A stretch of DNA of 64,000 bases, taken from Sphingosinicella sp041916975. GTDB taxonomy: Bacteria > Pseudomonadota > Alphaproteobacteria > Sphingomonadales > Sphingomonadaceae. How positions within the stretch are numbered: the stretch's first letter is position 1; each line of letters begins with the position of its first letter. A program made the position numbers and the translations under genes. Where the stretch lies: contig NZ_JAYRYK010000001.1 of NCBI RefSeq assembly GCF_041916975.1, forward strand, positions 806,001 through 870,000, in the 5' to 3' direction. The notes below the pieces were generated by a model. It was not told where the DNA came from. It made no database searches and saw nothing but the letters and a program-made list of their open reading frames with translations. Positions 16,967-25,854 of this stretch are shown in pieces.

Positions 16967-18090
16967 GCTGCTGTCCTCCGCTGCATCAGTACAGCATCGC
17001 CGATCATGGCGGCGGCGGCGCGTACCTCGTCTTCGGTGCTGAAGCGGCCCCAGCCGATGCGGAGGCTCGCCTTCGCCTGCGCGCGGCTGAGCCCGAGCGC
17101 TTCGAGGACATGGCTGTGCCGCCCCTTCGCGCTGGCGCACGCCGCACCCGAGGAGATGGAAAGGCGGCGCAGGTCCGCGATCAGGCGGTCGCCGTCCAGC
17201 CCTTCGAAGCGCAGGTTGATGTTGCCGCGCCAGCGGTGCACGGCGCTGCCGTTGATCGCGTGGGGCACATGCAGCGCGGCGAGGAAGGCGTCCCAGAGTG
17301 CTTCGGCATGGGCGGCATCCTCGCCCATGCACGCTGCGGCGATCTCGGCGGCCTTGCCGAAGCCGACAGCGAGCGGGGCGGCGAGCGTGCCGGAGCGCAG
17401 CCCCCCGCCCTCCTGCCCGCCGCCGTGCATCTGCGGTTCGAGGTCGAGGCCGGAGCGGAGGACGAGCGCGCCGATGCCCTTGGGACCGTAAATCTTGTGC
17501 GCCGACAGGCTCACGAGATCGATGCCGAGCGCGGGCATATCGAGCGGGATCTTGCCGAAGCCTTGGGCGGCGTCGCAGTGGAACAAGGCTCCGGCGGCGT
17601 GCGCGGCGGCGGCGATCTCTGCGAGCGGCTGGACGACGCCGATCTCGTTGTTGACCGCCATGACGGAGACGAGCGCGACGTCCGGGTCGAGCGCGGCTGC
17701 GAGCGCGGCGAGATCGATGAGGCCGTCCGCACCGACGCCGAGCACGGTGATAGCGAAGCCCTGCGTTTCAAGGTAGCGCGCGGTTTCGAGGACGCAGCTG
17801 TGCTCGGTGGCGACGGTGACGAGGCGGCGACGCTCGGCGCGGGCCATGACGCCCTTCAATGCGAGGTTGTTCGTCTCGGTGGCGCCGCTCGTGAAAACAA
17901 CCGCTTCCGGCGGCATGTTCAGAAGACGTGCAATGTGGCCGCGCGCGACGTCCACGGCGGCTTCCGCCTCCCAGCCGTGGCGGTGGCTGCTGTGCGGGTT
18001 GCCGAACTTTGCGGTCCAGAACGGCTGCATCGCCGCGACAACGGCGGGATCGGCGGGGGTGGTCGCCTGATAGTCGAGATAGATGTTCAT
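16963..18090 (-). CDS. Cysteine desulfurase, second of a tandem pair
   Basis: This 375-residue PLP enzyme of the NifS/IscS family takes sulfur from cysteine and carries it as a persulfide. YLDYQATTP opens the fold, TEHSCVLET gives a cofactor His, SAHKIYGPKGIG carries the PLP lysine at 199, and SSGAACAS holds the probable catalytic Cys at 318. The ATG at 18088-18090 overlaps the TGA of the upstream paralogue, so I use it rather than the longer frame to 18123. Two adjacent but different desulfurases suggest divided sulfur-delivery roles, for example Fe-S assembly versus tRNA thiolation; sequence alone does not say which. Confidence 0.9.
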   Translation of the reverse strand: MNIYLDYQATTPADPAVVAAMQPFWTAKFGNPHSSHRHGWEAEAAVDVARGHIARLLNMPPEAVVFTSGATETNNLALKGVMARAERRRLVTVATEHSCVLETARYLETQGFAITVLGVGADGLIDLAALAAALDPDVALVSVMAVNNEIGVVQPLAEIAAAAHAAGALFHCDAAQGFGKIPLDMPALGIDLVSLSAHKIYGPKGIGALVLRSGLDLEPQMHGGGQEGGGLRSGTLAAPLAVGFGKAAEIAAACMGEDAAHAEALWDAFLAALHVPHAINGSAVHRWRGNINLRFEGLDGDRLIADLRRLSISSGAACASAKGRHSHVLEALGLSRAQAKASLRIGWGRFSTEDEVRAAAAMIGDAVLMQRRTAA

Positions 18091-19151
18091 GCCGCCCGCC
18101 TTGCCGCCGCGAGCGTTTGCCACGTGTCGCAGAAGGCATCGATCTCGGCCTCGGTCGTTGTCCCGCCGAGGCTGACGCGGATCACCTCCGCCGCGGCGGT
18201 GCCCATGCCCATCGCGGCAAGCACATGGCTCGCGCCGACCTTGCCCGAGGAGCAGGCCGAGCCGCTGGAGACGGCGATGCCCGCCATGTCGAAACGGATG
18301 AGCTGGGTGGCGGCGGGGAGGCCCGCCATGCGGATCATGCTCGTCGTCGGCAGGCGCGGCGCGGACGCGGCGACAATCTCGGCGCCGAGGGCCGTGAGGC
18401 GCCCCTCCATGCGGTTCCGCAGTTCGCCCGCACGGGCAAGCCAGGCGGTGTCCGCGCGGCGGGCTTCGAGCGCGGCGGCGAAACCGGCAATGCCGACGAG
18501 GTTCTCGGTGCCGCCGCGAAGTCCCCGCTCCTGCCCGCCGCCCTTCTGGATCGCGGCGAAATCGTCGGCACAGCGCACGACGAGTGCGCCGACACCGGGC
18601 GGCCCGCCGAGCTTGTGCGCCGAGACCGCGACGAAATCGGCGGGCGGGAGCGGAAGCTTTCCGGCGGTCTGCACGGCATCGCAGACGACGCGGGCACCGG
18701 CGGCGTGGGCCGTTTCGACGATCTCCACCACGGGCTGGATGACGCCGGTTTCGTTGTTGGCATGGCTGACGGCGAGAAGATCGCCCGCCTCCAGCTCCGG
18801 AAGCCGGGCGAGGCCATTGGCGTCCACGGGGACGATCAGAGCGTCAGGCGCGGCGGCGAGGACGGCGGCGTGCTCAGTCGCGAGGGCGAGGCGGCGGCTG
18901 GCCTTCGCGCCGTTCAGCGCGAGCGCGAGCGCCTCGGTGCCGCCGCTGGTGAACACGATCTGCTGCGGGAAGGCGCCGAGCGCGGCGGCGATGCGGTCGC
19001 GGCAGTCTTCCAGAAGCGCCTTCGCGCGGCGCCCCTCGGCATGGACGGACGACGGATTCGCCCAGACGCGCGCGGCCTCGGCCATCGCGTCCGCAGCGGC
19101 CCGCGCCATCGGCGCCGTGGCATTCCAATCGAGATAGATTCGCTGCGTCAA
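18087..19151 (-). CDS. Cysteine desulfurase, first of a tandem pair
   Basis: This 354-residue protein shares the fold and motifs of the next gene: YLDWNATAP at the start, ATEHAAVL, SAHKLGGPPGVGAL with PLP Lys180, and SSGSACSSG with probable catalytic Cys300. It is first in a minus-strand operon with overlapping stops and starts: desulfurase, desulfurase, ferredoxin. A divergent alpha/beta hydrolase lies 96 bases away. The two desulfurases differ at most aligned positions, so the duplication is old or they come from different subfamilies. Confidence 0.9.
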   Translation of the reverse strand: MTQRIYLDWNATAPMARAAADAMAEAARVWANPSSVHAEGRRAKALLEDCRDRIAAALGAFPQQIVFTSGGTEALALALNGAKASRRLALATEHAAVLAAAPDALIVPVDANGLARLPELEAGDLLAVSHANNETGVIQPVVEIVETAHAAGARVVCDAVQTAGKLPLPPADFVAVSAHKLGGPPGVGALVVRCADDFAAIQKGGGQERGLRGGTENLVGIAGFAAALEARRADTAWLARAGELRNRMEGRLTALGAEIVAASAPRLPTTSMIRMAGLPAATQLIRFDMAGIAVSSGSACSSGKVGASHVLAAMGMGTAAAEVIRVSLGGTTTEAEIDAFCDTWQTLAAARRAA

Positions 19152-19247
19152 ATCATTGCCTTGCCATCCCCGCGACTCATCATTGAGTCCGGAAGGGTGT
19201 TTCCTATATAGGGATGCGCTTTCACGCGCACAGTATCAGGACCATCG

Positions 19248-19895
19248 ATGCCCGAAGTGATTTTCCCCGGACCGGAAGGCCGGCTCGAGGGACGCTACCA
19301 ACCCGGCAACAAGCCGCGCTCACCCGTCGCCATTCTGCTCCACCCGCACCCGCAGGGTGGCGGCACGATGAACAACGCCATCGTGCAGGCGATGTACCAG
19401 TCGTTCGTGCGGCGCGGCTTCGCGACGCTGCGCTTCAACTTCCGCGGCGTCGGCCGCAGCCAGGGAACGTTCGACCAGGGTGTCGGCGAGCTTTCGGACG
19501 CGGCGAGCGCGCTCGACTGGCTTCAGCAGTTCAACCCCGAGGCACCCGTCACGTGGGTGGGCGGGTTCAGCTTCGGCGCGTGGATCGGGATGCAGCTGCT
19601 GATGCGGCGCCCGGAGATCAAGGGCTTTATCTCGGTGGCCCCGCCGGCGAACATGTACGACTTCGGCTTCCTCGCCCCCTGCCCGTCCTCGGGCCTCATC
19701 GTGCAAGGCCTTGCCGACGAGGTGGTGGCGCACGGCGCGGTTCAGAAGCTTGTCGACAAGCTGAAGACGCAGAAGCACATCACGATCACGTACGAGACCG
19801 TTCCCGGCGCGAACCACTTCTTCGCGAACGAGATGAACGAGCTCATGGGCGTGATCGACGCCTACCTCGACATGCGGCTCGCGACCGACCGTTAA
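19248..19895 (+). CDS. Alpha/beta hydrolase
   Basis: The 215-residue product is a compact alpha/beta hydrolase without lid: LLHPHPQGGGTMNN (oxyanion region), RFNFRGVGRSQG, and the nucleophile elbow GGFSFGAW with Ser in G-F-S-F-G. An Asp follows in VQGLADEVV and a His in GANHFF, completing the triad. Similar proteins are widespread in alphaproteobacteria with no defined substrate. An AGGA lies 9 bases before the ATG. Confidence 0.87.
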   Translation: MPEVIFPGPEGRLEGRYQPGNKPRSPVAILLHPHPQGGGTMNNAIVQAMYQSFVRRGFATLRFNFRGVGRSQGTFDQGVGELSDAASALDWLQQFNPEAPVTWVGGFSFGAWIGMQLLMRRPEIKGFISVAPPANMYDFGFLAPCPSSGLIVQGLADEVVAHGAVQKLVDKLKTQKHITITYETVPGANHFFANEMNELMGVIDAYLDMRLATDR

Positions 19896-19930
19896 GGTCG
19901 GCCGCAAGCCGCAAGGTTTCAGCCGACCTT
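19894..19930. terminator. Inverted repeat between convergent genes, probable terminator
   Basis: AAGGTCGGC at 19894-19902 is perfectly repeated inverted at 19922-19930. It spans the stop of the hydrolase and the end of ilvE. No T-run follows, so its termination strength is uncertain. Confidence 0.4.
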
Positions 19931-21007
19931 GTGGATCCAGCCGCGCTCGTCGTTCGACTCGCCGCGCTGGATGCCGACGAGTGCGTCGCGCAGCTTCGCG
20001 GTGACCGGGCCGGTTTCGGTCGGATCGCCGATGGTGAACGCGCCGCTTGGCGAGCGGACGGTGCCGATCGCCGCGACAACTGCTGCGGTGCCGCACGCAA
20101 ACGTCTCGCGCAGGCGGCCGCTTGCAGCGTCGGCCTTCCACTCATCGATGCTGTAGGGGCGCTCATCAACTTTCATACCGAAGCCGCGCGCCAGCTCGAT
20201 CAGTGAGGCGCGCGTGATGCCAGGGAGGATGGTGCCGAGCGGCGGCGTGACGATGCTGCCGTCGTCCATCACGAAGAACACGTTCATGCCGCCGAGTTCC
20301 TCAACCCAGCGGCGCTCTGCCGCGTCGAGGAACACGACCTGGTCGCAGCCTTCGCGAATCGCTTCGGCCTGCGCAATGAGGCTGCCCGCGTAGTTGCCGC
20401 CGCACTTGGCCGCGCCCGTACCGCCGGTTGCGGCACGCGTGTAGTTTTCCGAAACCCAGATCGTCACCGGCTTCGCGCCGCCCTTGAAATAGGGGCCGAC
20501 CGGGCTTGCGATCACGCAGAAGATATAATGTGACGCGGGCCTGACGCCGAGAAACACCTCGTCCGAGAACATGAACGGGCGCAGATAGAGGCTGCCCTCG
20601 CCGCCCGGAATCCAGTCGCGGTCCGCCGCAACCAGCTTCTCGACCGCTTCGAGGAACAGCGCCTCGGGAATGCTCGGCATCGCCATGCGTTCCGCTGACT
20701 CATTGAACCGGCGCGCATTTTCCTCGGGCCGGAACATCGTGATCTCGTCGCCGCGGCCGCGATAGGCCTTCATGCCTTCGAAGATTTCCTGCGCGTAGTG
20801 GAGAACAGCAGCAGCGGGATCGAGCGTGAAGGGCGCGCGCGGACGCAGCTCCGGATTGTGCCAGCCTTTGCCCTCGCTCCATTCGATCGTCACCATGTGA
20901 TCGGTGAAGAGCTTTCCGAATCCGGGGTTTTCAATCAGCTTCGCACGCTCCGCGGCGGGGACCGGAGTCGCGGGGGTAACGCGGAATTCAAGACCGGATG
21001 TCATCAT
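19919..21007 (-). CDS. ilvE: Branched-chain amino acid aminotransferase
   Basis: This 362-residue fold-type IV PLP enzyme swaps amino groups between Leu, Ile or Val and 2-oxoglutarate. Its length and motifs fit the BCAT group: LRPFMFSDEVFLGVRP, then AAKCGGNYAGSLIAQ with the PLP lysine, EELGGMNVFFV, and TPPLGTILPGITR. Two adjacent ATGs at 21007 and 21004 could start it. No regulatory attenuator is evident in the roughly 100-base gap upstream. Confidence 0.95.
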   Translation of the reverse strand: MMTSGLEFRVTPATPVPAAERAKLIENPGFGKLFTDHMVTIEWSEGKGWHNPELRPRAPFTLDPAAAVLHYAQEIFEGMKAYRGRGDEITMFRPEENARRFNESAERMAMPSIPEALFLEAVEKLVAADRDWIPGGEGSLYLRPFMFSDEVFLGVRPASHYIFCVIASPVGPYFKGGAKPVTIWVSENYTRAATGGTGAAKCGGNYAGSLIAQAEAIREGCDQVVFLDAAERRWVEELGGMNVFFVMDDGSIVTPPLGTILPGITRASLIELARGFGMKVDERPYSIDEWKADAASGRLRETFACGTAAVVAAIGTVRSPSGAFTIGDPTETGPVTAKLRDALVGIQRGESNDERGWIHKVG

Positions 21008-21109
21008 TCTCTCCTTAAAACTCGTTCAGGCCGCGGTCCCAGCGACGACTCGCGCGCTTTGTTAGAAAATTGCGCGGGCCTTTGGCAAGCCATCCACCAT
21101 ACAGACGCG

Positions 21110-22195
21110 TCAGGGACGGAAGATGACACCGCCCACGGTGGGCGACGGTACGCCCGTGGTGCCGGGAAAGCTGATGGGCAGGCCCCGAAGGCGCCGCACC
21201 GCCATGTAGGCGAAGCCTTCCGCCTCCATCGCATCACCCCGCCAGCCGACAGCTTCCACGGGATCGGCGGGAATACCGGTACGCTCGGCGAGCATCCGCA
21301 TCAGTGTCCCGTTATGCCGTCCGCCGCCGGTGACGAGCAGCCGCGCCGGGCGCGCGGGCAGATGGGCGAGCGCAAGCCGGACGGTTTCCGCCGTGAAGGC
21401 GGTGAGCGTCGCCGCGCCGTCCTCGAACGACAGGCCGCTGACGGCGTTCAGCGAGAAATCGTGGCGATCGAGCGACTTGGGCGGCGGCAGCGCGAACCAA
21501 TCGAGGGCCGTCATGCGGGCCAGCACCTCCTCATGCACAACGCCGGACGCCGCGATCGCGCCGCCCGCATCATGGCTGAGACCGCGCGCCGCCAGCACCC
21601 AATCGTCGATGAGCGCGTTGGCGGGGCCGGTATCGAACGCGATCATCTGATCGTCGGCGCCAAGGAAGGTGACATTGCCGACGCCGCCGAGATTGAGCAC
21701 GGCGACAGGTCCGCCAAGCCCAAAGGCGAGCGCGCGGTGATAGACGGGGAGCAGCGGCGCCCCCTGCCCGCCGGCCGCGACGTCCGCCGAGCGGAGATCG
21801 GCAACCACCGTGAGGCCGAGCGCGCGGGCGAGCGCTGCGCCGTCGCCGATCTGCCATGTCCAGCCGCGCTCCGGCCGGTGCGCGATGGTCTGACCGTGGA
21901 AGCCGACGACGTCGGCGGCGGCACCGTCCAGCAGGGTGCGCACCGCATCGGCGTGCAGCGCGGTGATTTCAGCCGCGGCAGCGTCGATCAGCGGGTCCGC
22001 ACCCGGCGCTTCCACGCCGAGCGCGCGCTCTATGGAGGCGCGGAGCTTTTCCCGCGTGCCTTCGCCATAGGGAACGCTGAGGAAACCGAGCGGGTGGACA
22101 TGCCCCTCGCCGTCCGTTTCGATGAGCGCAGCGTCTATGCCGTCCATCGACGTGCCGGACATCAGGCCGACGGCGCGATAAAGCCCGCTACTCAT
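21110..22195 (-). CDS. anmK: Anhydro-N-acetylmuramic acid kinase
   Basis: The 361-residue product phosphorylates and opens 1,6-anhydro-MurNAc in peptidoglycan recycling. GLMSGTSMDGIDAALIE at 10-26 is the diagnostic ATP-binding motif, VGFHGQTIAHRP is the substrate loop, and NLGGVGNVTFLG plus DTGPANALIDDW are family signatures. It is divergent from tyrS with only about 30 bases between the starts, a pairing seen in other proteobacteria. Confidence 0.96.
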   Translation of the reverse strand: MSSGLYRAVGLMSGTSMDGIDAALIETDGEGHVHPLGFLSVPYGEGTREKLRASIERALGVEAPGADPLIDAAAAEITALHADAVRTLLDGAAADVVGFHGQTIAHRPERGWTWQIGDGAALARALGLTVVADLRSADVAAGGQGAPLLPVYHRALAFGLGGPVAVLNLGGVGNVTFLGADDQMIAFDTGPANALIDDWVLAARGLSHDAGGAIAASGVVHEEVLARMTALDWFALPPPKSLDRHDFSLNAVSGLSFEDGAATLTAFTAETVRLALAHLPARPARLLVTGGGRHNGTLMRMLAERTGIPADPVEAVGWRGDAMEAEGFAYMAVRRLRGLPISFPGTTGVPSPTVGGVIFRP

Positions 22196-22227
22196 ACGCT
22201 CACCCTCATGCTATGCGCCCGGCCGCT

Positions 22228-23451
22228 ATGACCCAATTCAAGTCCGATCTCCTACGCCTGCTCGATGCGCGCGGCTATATCCATCAGCAGACCGACGCGG
22301 CGGCGCTCGATGCGCTTGCAGTGAAGCAGGTGGTCCCGGGGTATATCGGCTTCGATCCGACGGCGCCCTCGCTGCATGTCGGCAGCCTTGTGCAGATCAT
22401 GCTGCTGCGGCGGCTCCAGCAGACCGGCCACAAGCCGATCGTGCTGATGGGCGGCGGCACCGGCAAGATCGGCGACCCGAGCTTCAAGGACGAAGCCCGG
22501 CGGCTGATGACGACCGAGACGATCGCGGGCAACGTCGCCTCGATCAAGCGCATCTTCGAGAAGTTCCTGACCTTCGGCGACGGGCCGACCGACGCCGTGA
22601 TGCTCGACAATGCCGAGTGGCTCGACAGGCTCGAATACATCCCGTTCCTGCGCGACATCGGCCAGCACTTCTCGGTGAACCGGATGCTGAGCTTCGATTC
22701 GGTGAAGCTGCGGCTGGAGCGCGAGCAGTCGCTGAGCTTCCTCGAATTCAACTACATGATCCTGCAGGCGTACGACTTCCTCGAACTGTCGCGCCGTGCC
22801 GCCTGCCGCCTGCAGATGGGCGGATCGGACCAGTGGGGCAATATCGTGAACGGTGTCGAACTCGCGCGCCGTGTGGACGGCACCGAGGTGTTCGGCGTGA
22901 CGACGCCGCTCATCACCACCGCCGACGGCGGCAAGATGGGCAAGACGATGGCGGGCGCCGTGTGGCTGAACGAGGATTCGCTTCCCGCCTACGATTACTG
23001 GCAATTCTGGCGGAACACGCACGATGCCGACGTGGGCCGCTTCCTGAAGCTGTTCACCGACCTGCCGCTCGATGAGATCGCGCGGCTGGAAGCGCTGGAA
23101 GGCGCGGAGATCAACGCCGCCAAGGAAGCACTCGCGAACGCGGCAACGGCAATGTGCCGGGGCGAGGATGCGGCGGTGGGCGCAGCGGAAACCGCGCGCG
23201 CGACCTTTGCGGAAGGCGGCGCGGGCGAGGACCTGCCCCACATCGCCGCCTCTGCCCCGATCCCGCTGGTCGACGCGCTCGTCGACCTCGGCCTCTCCGC
23301 ATCCAAGGGCGAAGCGCGCCGTCTGATCACGCAGGGCGGCGCCCGCGTGAACGGCGAGGCCGTGACGGACCCGGCCGCGACAGTCTCGGGCACCGGCGCG
23401 GTGCGCGTGTCGGCGGGTAAGAAGCGCCACGGAGTGGTGAACTTCGGGTAA
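22228..23451 (+). CDS. tyrS: Tyrosyl-tRNA synthetase
   Basis: This 407-residue class I synthetase charges tRNA-Tyr. HVGS at 50-53 is its HIGH motif, MGGSDQWGNIVNG is the tyrosine-binding stretch, and KMGKTMAG stands for KMSKS. A C-terminal S4-type RNA-binding domain follows (SKGEARRLITQGGARVNGE). I use ATG 22228 (MTQFKSDLL); the frame is open to 22213 but the extra residues are unlike the family. The next intergenic gap carries the longest copy of the shared operator. Confidence 0.97.
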   Translation: MTQFKSDLLRLLDARGYIHQQTDAAALDALAVKQVVPGYIGFDPTAPSLHVGSLVQIMLLRRLQQTGHKPIVLMGGGTGKIGDPSFKDEARRLMTTETIAGNVASIKRIFEKFLTFGDGPTDAVMLDNAEWLDRLEYIPFLRDIGQHFSVNRMLSFDSVKLRLEREQSLSFLEFNYMILQAYDFLELSRRAACRLQMGGSDQWGNIVNGVELARRVDGTEVFGVTTPLITTADGGKMGKTMAGAVWLNEDSLPAYDYWQFWRNTHDADVGRFLKLFTDLPLDEIARLEALEGAEINAAKEALANAATAMCRGEDAAVGAAETARATFAEGGAGEDLPHIAASAPIPLVDALVDLGLSASKGEARRLITQGGARVNGEAVTDPAATVSGTGAVRVSAGKKRHGVVNFG

Positions 23452-23482
23452 GGGCAACGTCCTCCAGGGCGATTTTCGCACC

Positions 23483-23540
23483 TTGCCTCTCCAGCGGTAC
23501 ACTCTAATATGACCAACGGGTCATATTAGAGTGTACCGCT
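23483..23540 (+). promoter_or_regulatory. Operator A with 22-bp perfect inverted arms, upstream of the C45 gene
   Basis: The arms at 23493-23514 and 23519-23540 are exact inverted repeats around a 4-base loop. The core ATGACC-AACG-GGTCAT at 23509-23524 matches four other sites in 28.6-33.3 kb. A plausible promoter, TTGCCT (23483) - 16 - TAATAT (23505), would put the -10 element over the left half. No T-run follows, so a pure terminator role for tyrS is less likely. Confidence 0.75.
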
Positions 23541-23564
23541 GCCGTTCGCCTGGAACGGCTTCCG

Positions 23565-24704
23565 ATGGAAGGGGCAATCGTGTCGGTGCCATTTCGAAAA
23601 ATCAGCATTTCCGGTGACGGAAGAACCCGAGGAAGGCAGCACGGCGAGGAACTGCGCGATCTGGTGCACGCACATCAGGCGCGCTGGGCGGACTCGATGC
23701 GGGCCGACCTCGACATGCCTGTCGACGCCTACCTCGCGCGCCTTTTCGGGGAAACCCGCTTCCTGCCCGCGATCGAACGCCACACGCCGGACTTGCTAGA
23801 AGAGGTGCGCGGCATCGCGGAGGGTGCGGGCGCGGATTTCGGCGTTACGCTCGCACGCCAACTGAGCGACGAGGAGCCGTGGTTTCGCCGCAAGATCAAG
23901 CTGGAAACGACGGCGGGCCGGGGCTGCACGGCCATCGGCGTCGACGTGGGAAGCGACGCGCCGACGCTGATCGCGCAGAACATGGACATGCCGAAATGGT
24001 GCGACGGCCATCAGATTCTGGTGGATGTGGACGATCATGTCAGCGGCACCCGCGCGCTGGTGTTCACACTGGCCGGCAAGCTCTCGCTGAACGGCCTCAA
24101 CGCCCACGGCGTCGGCATCTGCTGCAACGGCATGTCGCAGCTCGACCACTCTGTTGACGGCCTCCCCGAAGACTTCGTCGTACGCGGCTTCCTGACCCGA
24201 AAGTCACTCGAAGAAGGACTCGGCTTCATGCGATCGATCCGGCACGCCTCCGGGCAGAATTATGTCGTCGGCGGCCCCGGGGGCAGAGCGATCGACATCG
24301 AGGTTTCGGCGGACCGCGTCGTCGAATGGCGGCCGGACGCGGACGCCCAGATGGTGTTCCACACCAACCACCCGCTCGCGAACGGCGACCAGGCGATCTA
24401 CCGCCAGCAGGCGGCCGGGCTCGACGAGGCCAAGCTGCGGCGGCTGTTCTACGGCACCTCGCATCTGCGCATGGCGGTGCTTGGCGCCCGTTTCACCGCG
24501 CCTTATGATCGGATCGACATGGATGGCATCAAGGCCGCACTGTCCGACCACAACGGCCCGGTGTGCCGGCACGGCGAGGTCGAGGGCATGACCGATCACT
24601 ACACGATAGGCTGCATGATCATGGAACTGGACGCCTCGCCCCGCCTGCATGTCGCGCCCGGCCCTCCCTGCGAGACGCCGTTCGAGACGCATGGGTTCGC
24701 ATAA
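23565..24704 (+). CDS. C45-family Ntn-hydrolase (acyltransferase/amidase, isopenicillin-N acyltransferase-like)
   Basis: This 379-residue protein has the C45 layout: an N-terminal propeptide with GRTRGRQHGEELR near 19-32, then TAGRGCTAIGVD, in which autocleavage between Gly120 and Cys121 would expose Cys121 as N-terminal nucleophile. IAQNMDMPKWCDGH and LAGKLSLNGLNAHGVGICCN follow, as in the family. Known members acylate or deacylate amino groups (fungal isopenicillin N acyltransferase and bacterial relatives). It heads a two-gene unit with an M20 amidohydrolase downstream of operator A, so I infer cleavage of an N-acyl or peptide bond in the substrate of this regulon. No signal peptide is visible, so it should be cytoplasmic. 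Confidence 0.85.
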   Translation: MEGAIVSVPFRKISISGDGRTRGRQHGEELRDLVHAHQARWADSMRADLDMPVDAYLARLFGETRFLPAIERHTPDLLEEVRGIAEGAGADFGVTLARQLSDEEPWFRRKIKLETTAGRGCTAIGVDVGSDAPTLIAQNMDMPKWCDGHQILVDVDDHVSGTRALVFTLAGKLSLNGLNAHGVGICCNGMSQLDHSVDGLPEDFVVRGFLTRKSLEEGLGFMRSIRHASGQNYVVGGPGGRAIDIEVSADRVVEWRPDADAQMVFHTNHPLANGDQAIYRQQAAGLDEAKLRRLFYGTSHLRMAVLGARFTAPYDRIDMDGIKAALSDHNGPVCRHGEVEGMTDHYTIGCMIMELDASPRLHVAPGPPCETPFETHGFA

Positions 24705-24705
24705 T

Positions 24706-25854
24706 ATGGAGCAGGATCACGCCTGGCTGACCGCGCTTCGCCGCGACATCCATCAGCATCCCGAACTTGCGTTTCGCGAAACGCGCACGGCGGAGATCGT
24801 GGCGCGCGAGCTGACTCGCATGGGCATTCCCTTCCGCACCGGTATCGGCGGCACGGGCGTGGTCGGCACGCTCAGCGCCGGAACCTCGGGCCACAGCATC
24901 GCGCTGCGCGCGGACATGGACGCGCTGCCGATGCAGGAAGACTCAGGCGTGCCGCACCAATCCGTGTATCCCGGCGCGTTTCACGGCTGCGGGCACGACG
25001 GACACACCGCGATGCTGCTGGGCGCGGCTGAGCAGCTCTCTCGCACGCGCGCGTTCGACGGCACCGTGCATTTCATCTTCCAACCGGCCGAGGAAGGCGA
25101 AGGCGGTGCGGTCGCCATGCTGAACGACGGGCTGCTGCGGGACTTCCCTGCCGAGCAGATATTCGGGCTGCACAATTGGCCGGGAATGCCGCTCGGCCAT
25201 TTCGCGACGCGCCCCGGCCCGATGATGGCCGCCTTCGCGAAGTTCGATATCCGCATCGACGGCAAGGGTGGGCACGCTGCGCTCCCGCATGAATCGACCG
25301 ACCAGATTCTCGCGGCCTCCGCGCTGGTGCAGGCCCTTCAGAGCATCGTGTCGCGAACGCTCAATCCGATCGATCCGGCGGTCGTCAGCGTCACGCAGTT
25401 TCACGCGGGCTCGGCCTACAACGTGCTGCCAGGCAGCGCCGCGCTCGCCGGGTGCACGCGCTATTTCTCCGATGCGGCCGGGGAGACGATCGCCGCGCGG
25501 CTCCGCGCCATCGCGGCGGAAACGGCGGCGACGTTCGACGCCACGGCGGAGGTCTGTGTCGATCAGGTTTACACTGCGCTGGTCAACGATGCGGCTGCGG
25601 CGCGGCTGTGCGCCGATGTCGCCGCGTCGCTCGTCGGCAGCGCGCAGGTGGATGCGGACTGTGCGCCGATCATGGCCTCGGAAGATTTCGCGTTCATGCT
25701 GCGTGAGCGGCCGGGCTGCTACATCCTGATGGGCACGGGCGACGGCGACCACGGCTGCATGGTCCACAACCCCGCCTATGATTTCAACGACGCGGCGTTA
25801 CCGATCGGCGTATCCTACTGGGTGCGGCTCGTGGAAACCCGCCTCGCCGGCTAG
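24706..25854 (+). CDS. M20 metallo-amidohydrolase (hippurate hydrolase-like)
   Basis: The 382-residue product starts LRRDIHQHPELAFRE and has the M20D metal motifs: IALRADMDALPM, then HGCGHDGHTAML with Cys95, His97 and His100, and FQPAEEGEGGA with the catalytic Glu pair. The dimerisation domain carries GKGGHAALPH. Such enzymes split N-acyl amino acids (hippurate, N-acetyl amino acids) or small amides. Start choice is between ATG 24706, one base after the C45 stop, and ATG 24691, inside that gene; the first fits the family N-terminus. It ends with a 4-base convergent overlap with the BKACE gene. Confidence 0.92.
   Translation: MEQDHAWLTALRRDIHQHPELAFRETRTAEIVARELTRMGIPFRTGIGGTGVVGTLSAGTSGHSIALRADMDALPMQEDSGVPHQSVYPGAFHGCGHDGHTAMLLGAAEQLSRTRAFDGTVHFIFQPAEEGEGGAVAMLNDGLLRDFPAEQIFGLHNWPGMPLGHFATRPGPMMAAFAKFDIRIDGKGGHAALPHESTDQILAASALVQALQSIVSRTLNPIDPAVVSVTQFHAGSAYNVLPGSAALAGCTRYFSDAAGETIAARLRAIAAETAATFDATAEVCVDQVYTALVNDAAAARLCADVAASLVGSAQVDADCAPIMASEDFAFMLRERPGCYILMGTGDGDHGCMVHNPAYDFNDAALPIGVSYWVRLVETRLAG

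Noticed and set aside
17110..19211. Long plus-strand open frames opposite the cysteine desulfurases (675 and 427 codons)
   Set aside because: Antisense shadows of genes with complete catalytic motifs; no recognisable protein features.
23493..23540. Reading the long palindrome simply as the tyrS terminator
   Set aside because: No T-run follows, the arms are not GC-rich, and the core recurs at four promoters; a termination side effect is still possible.
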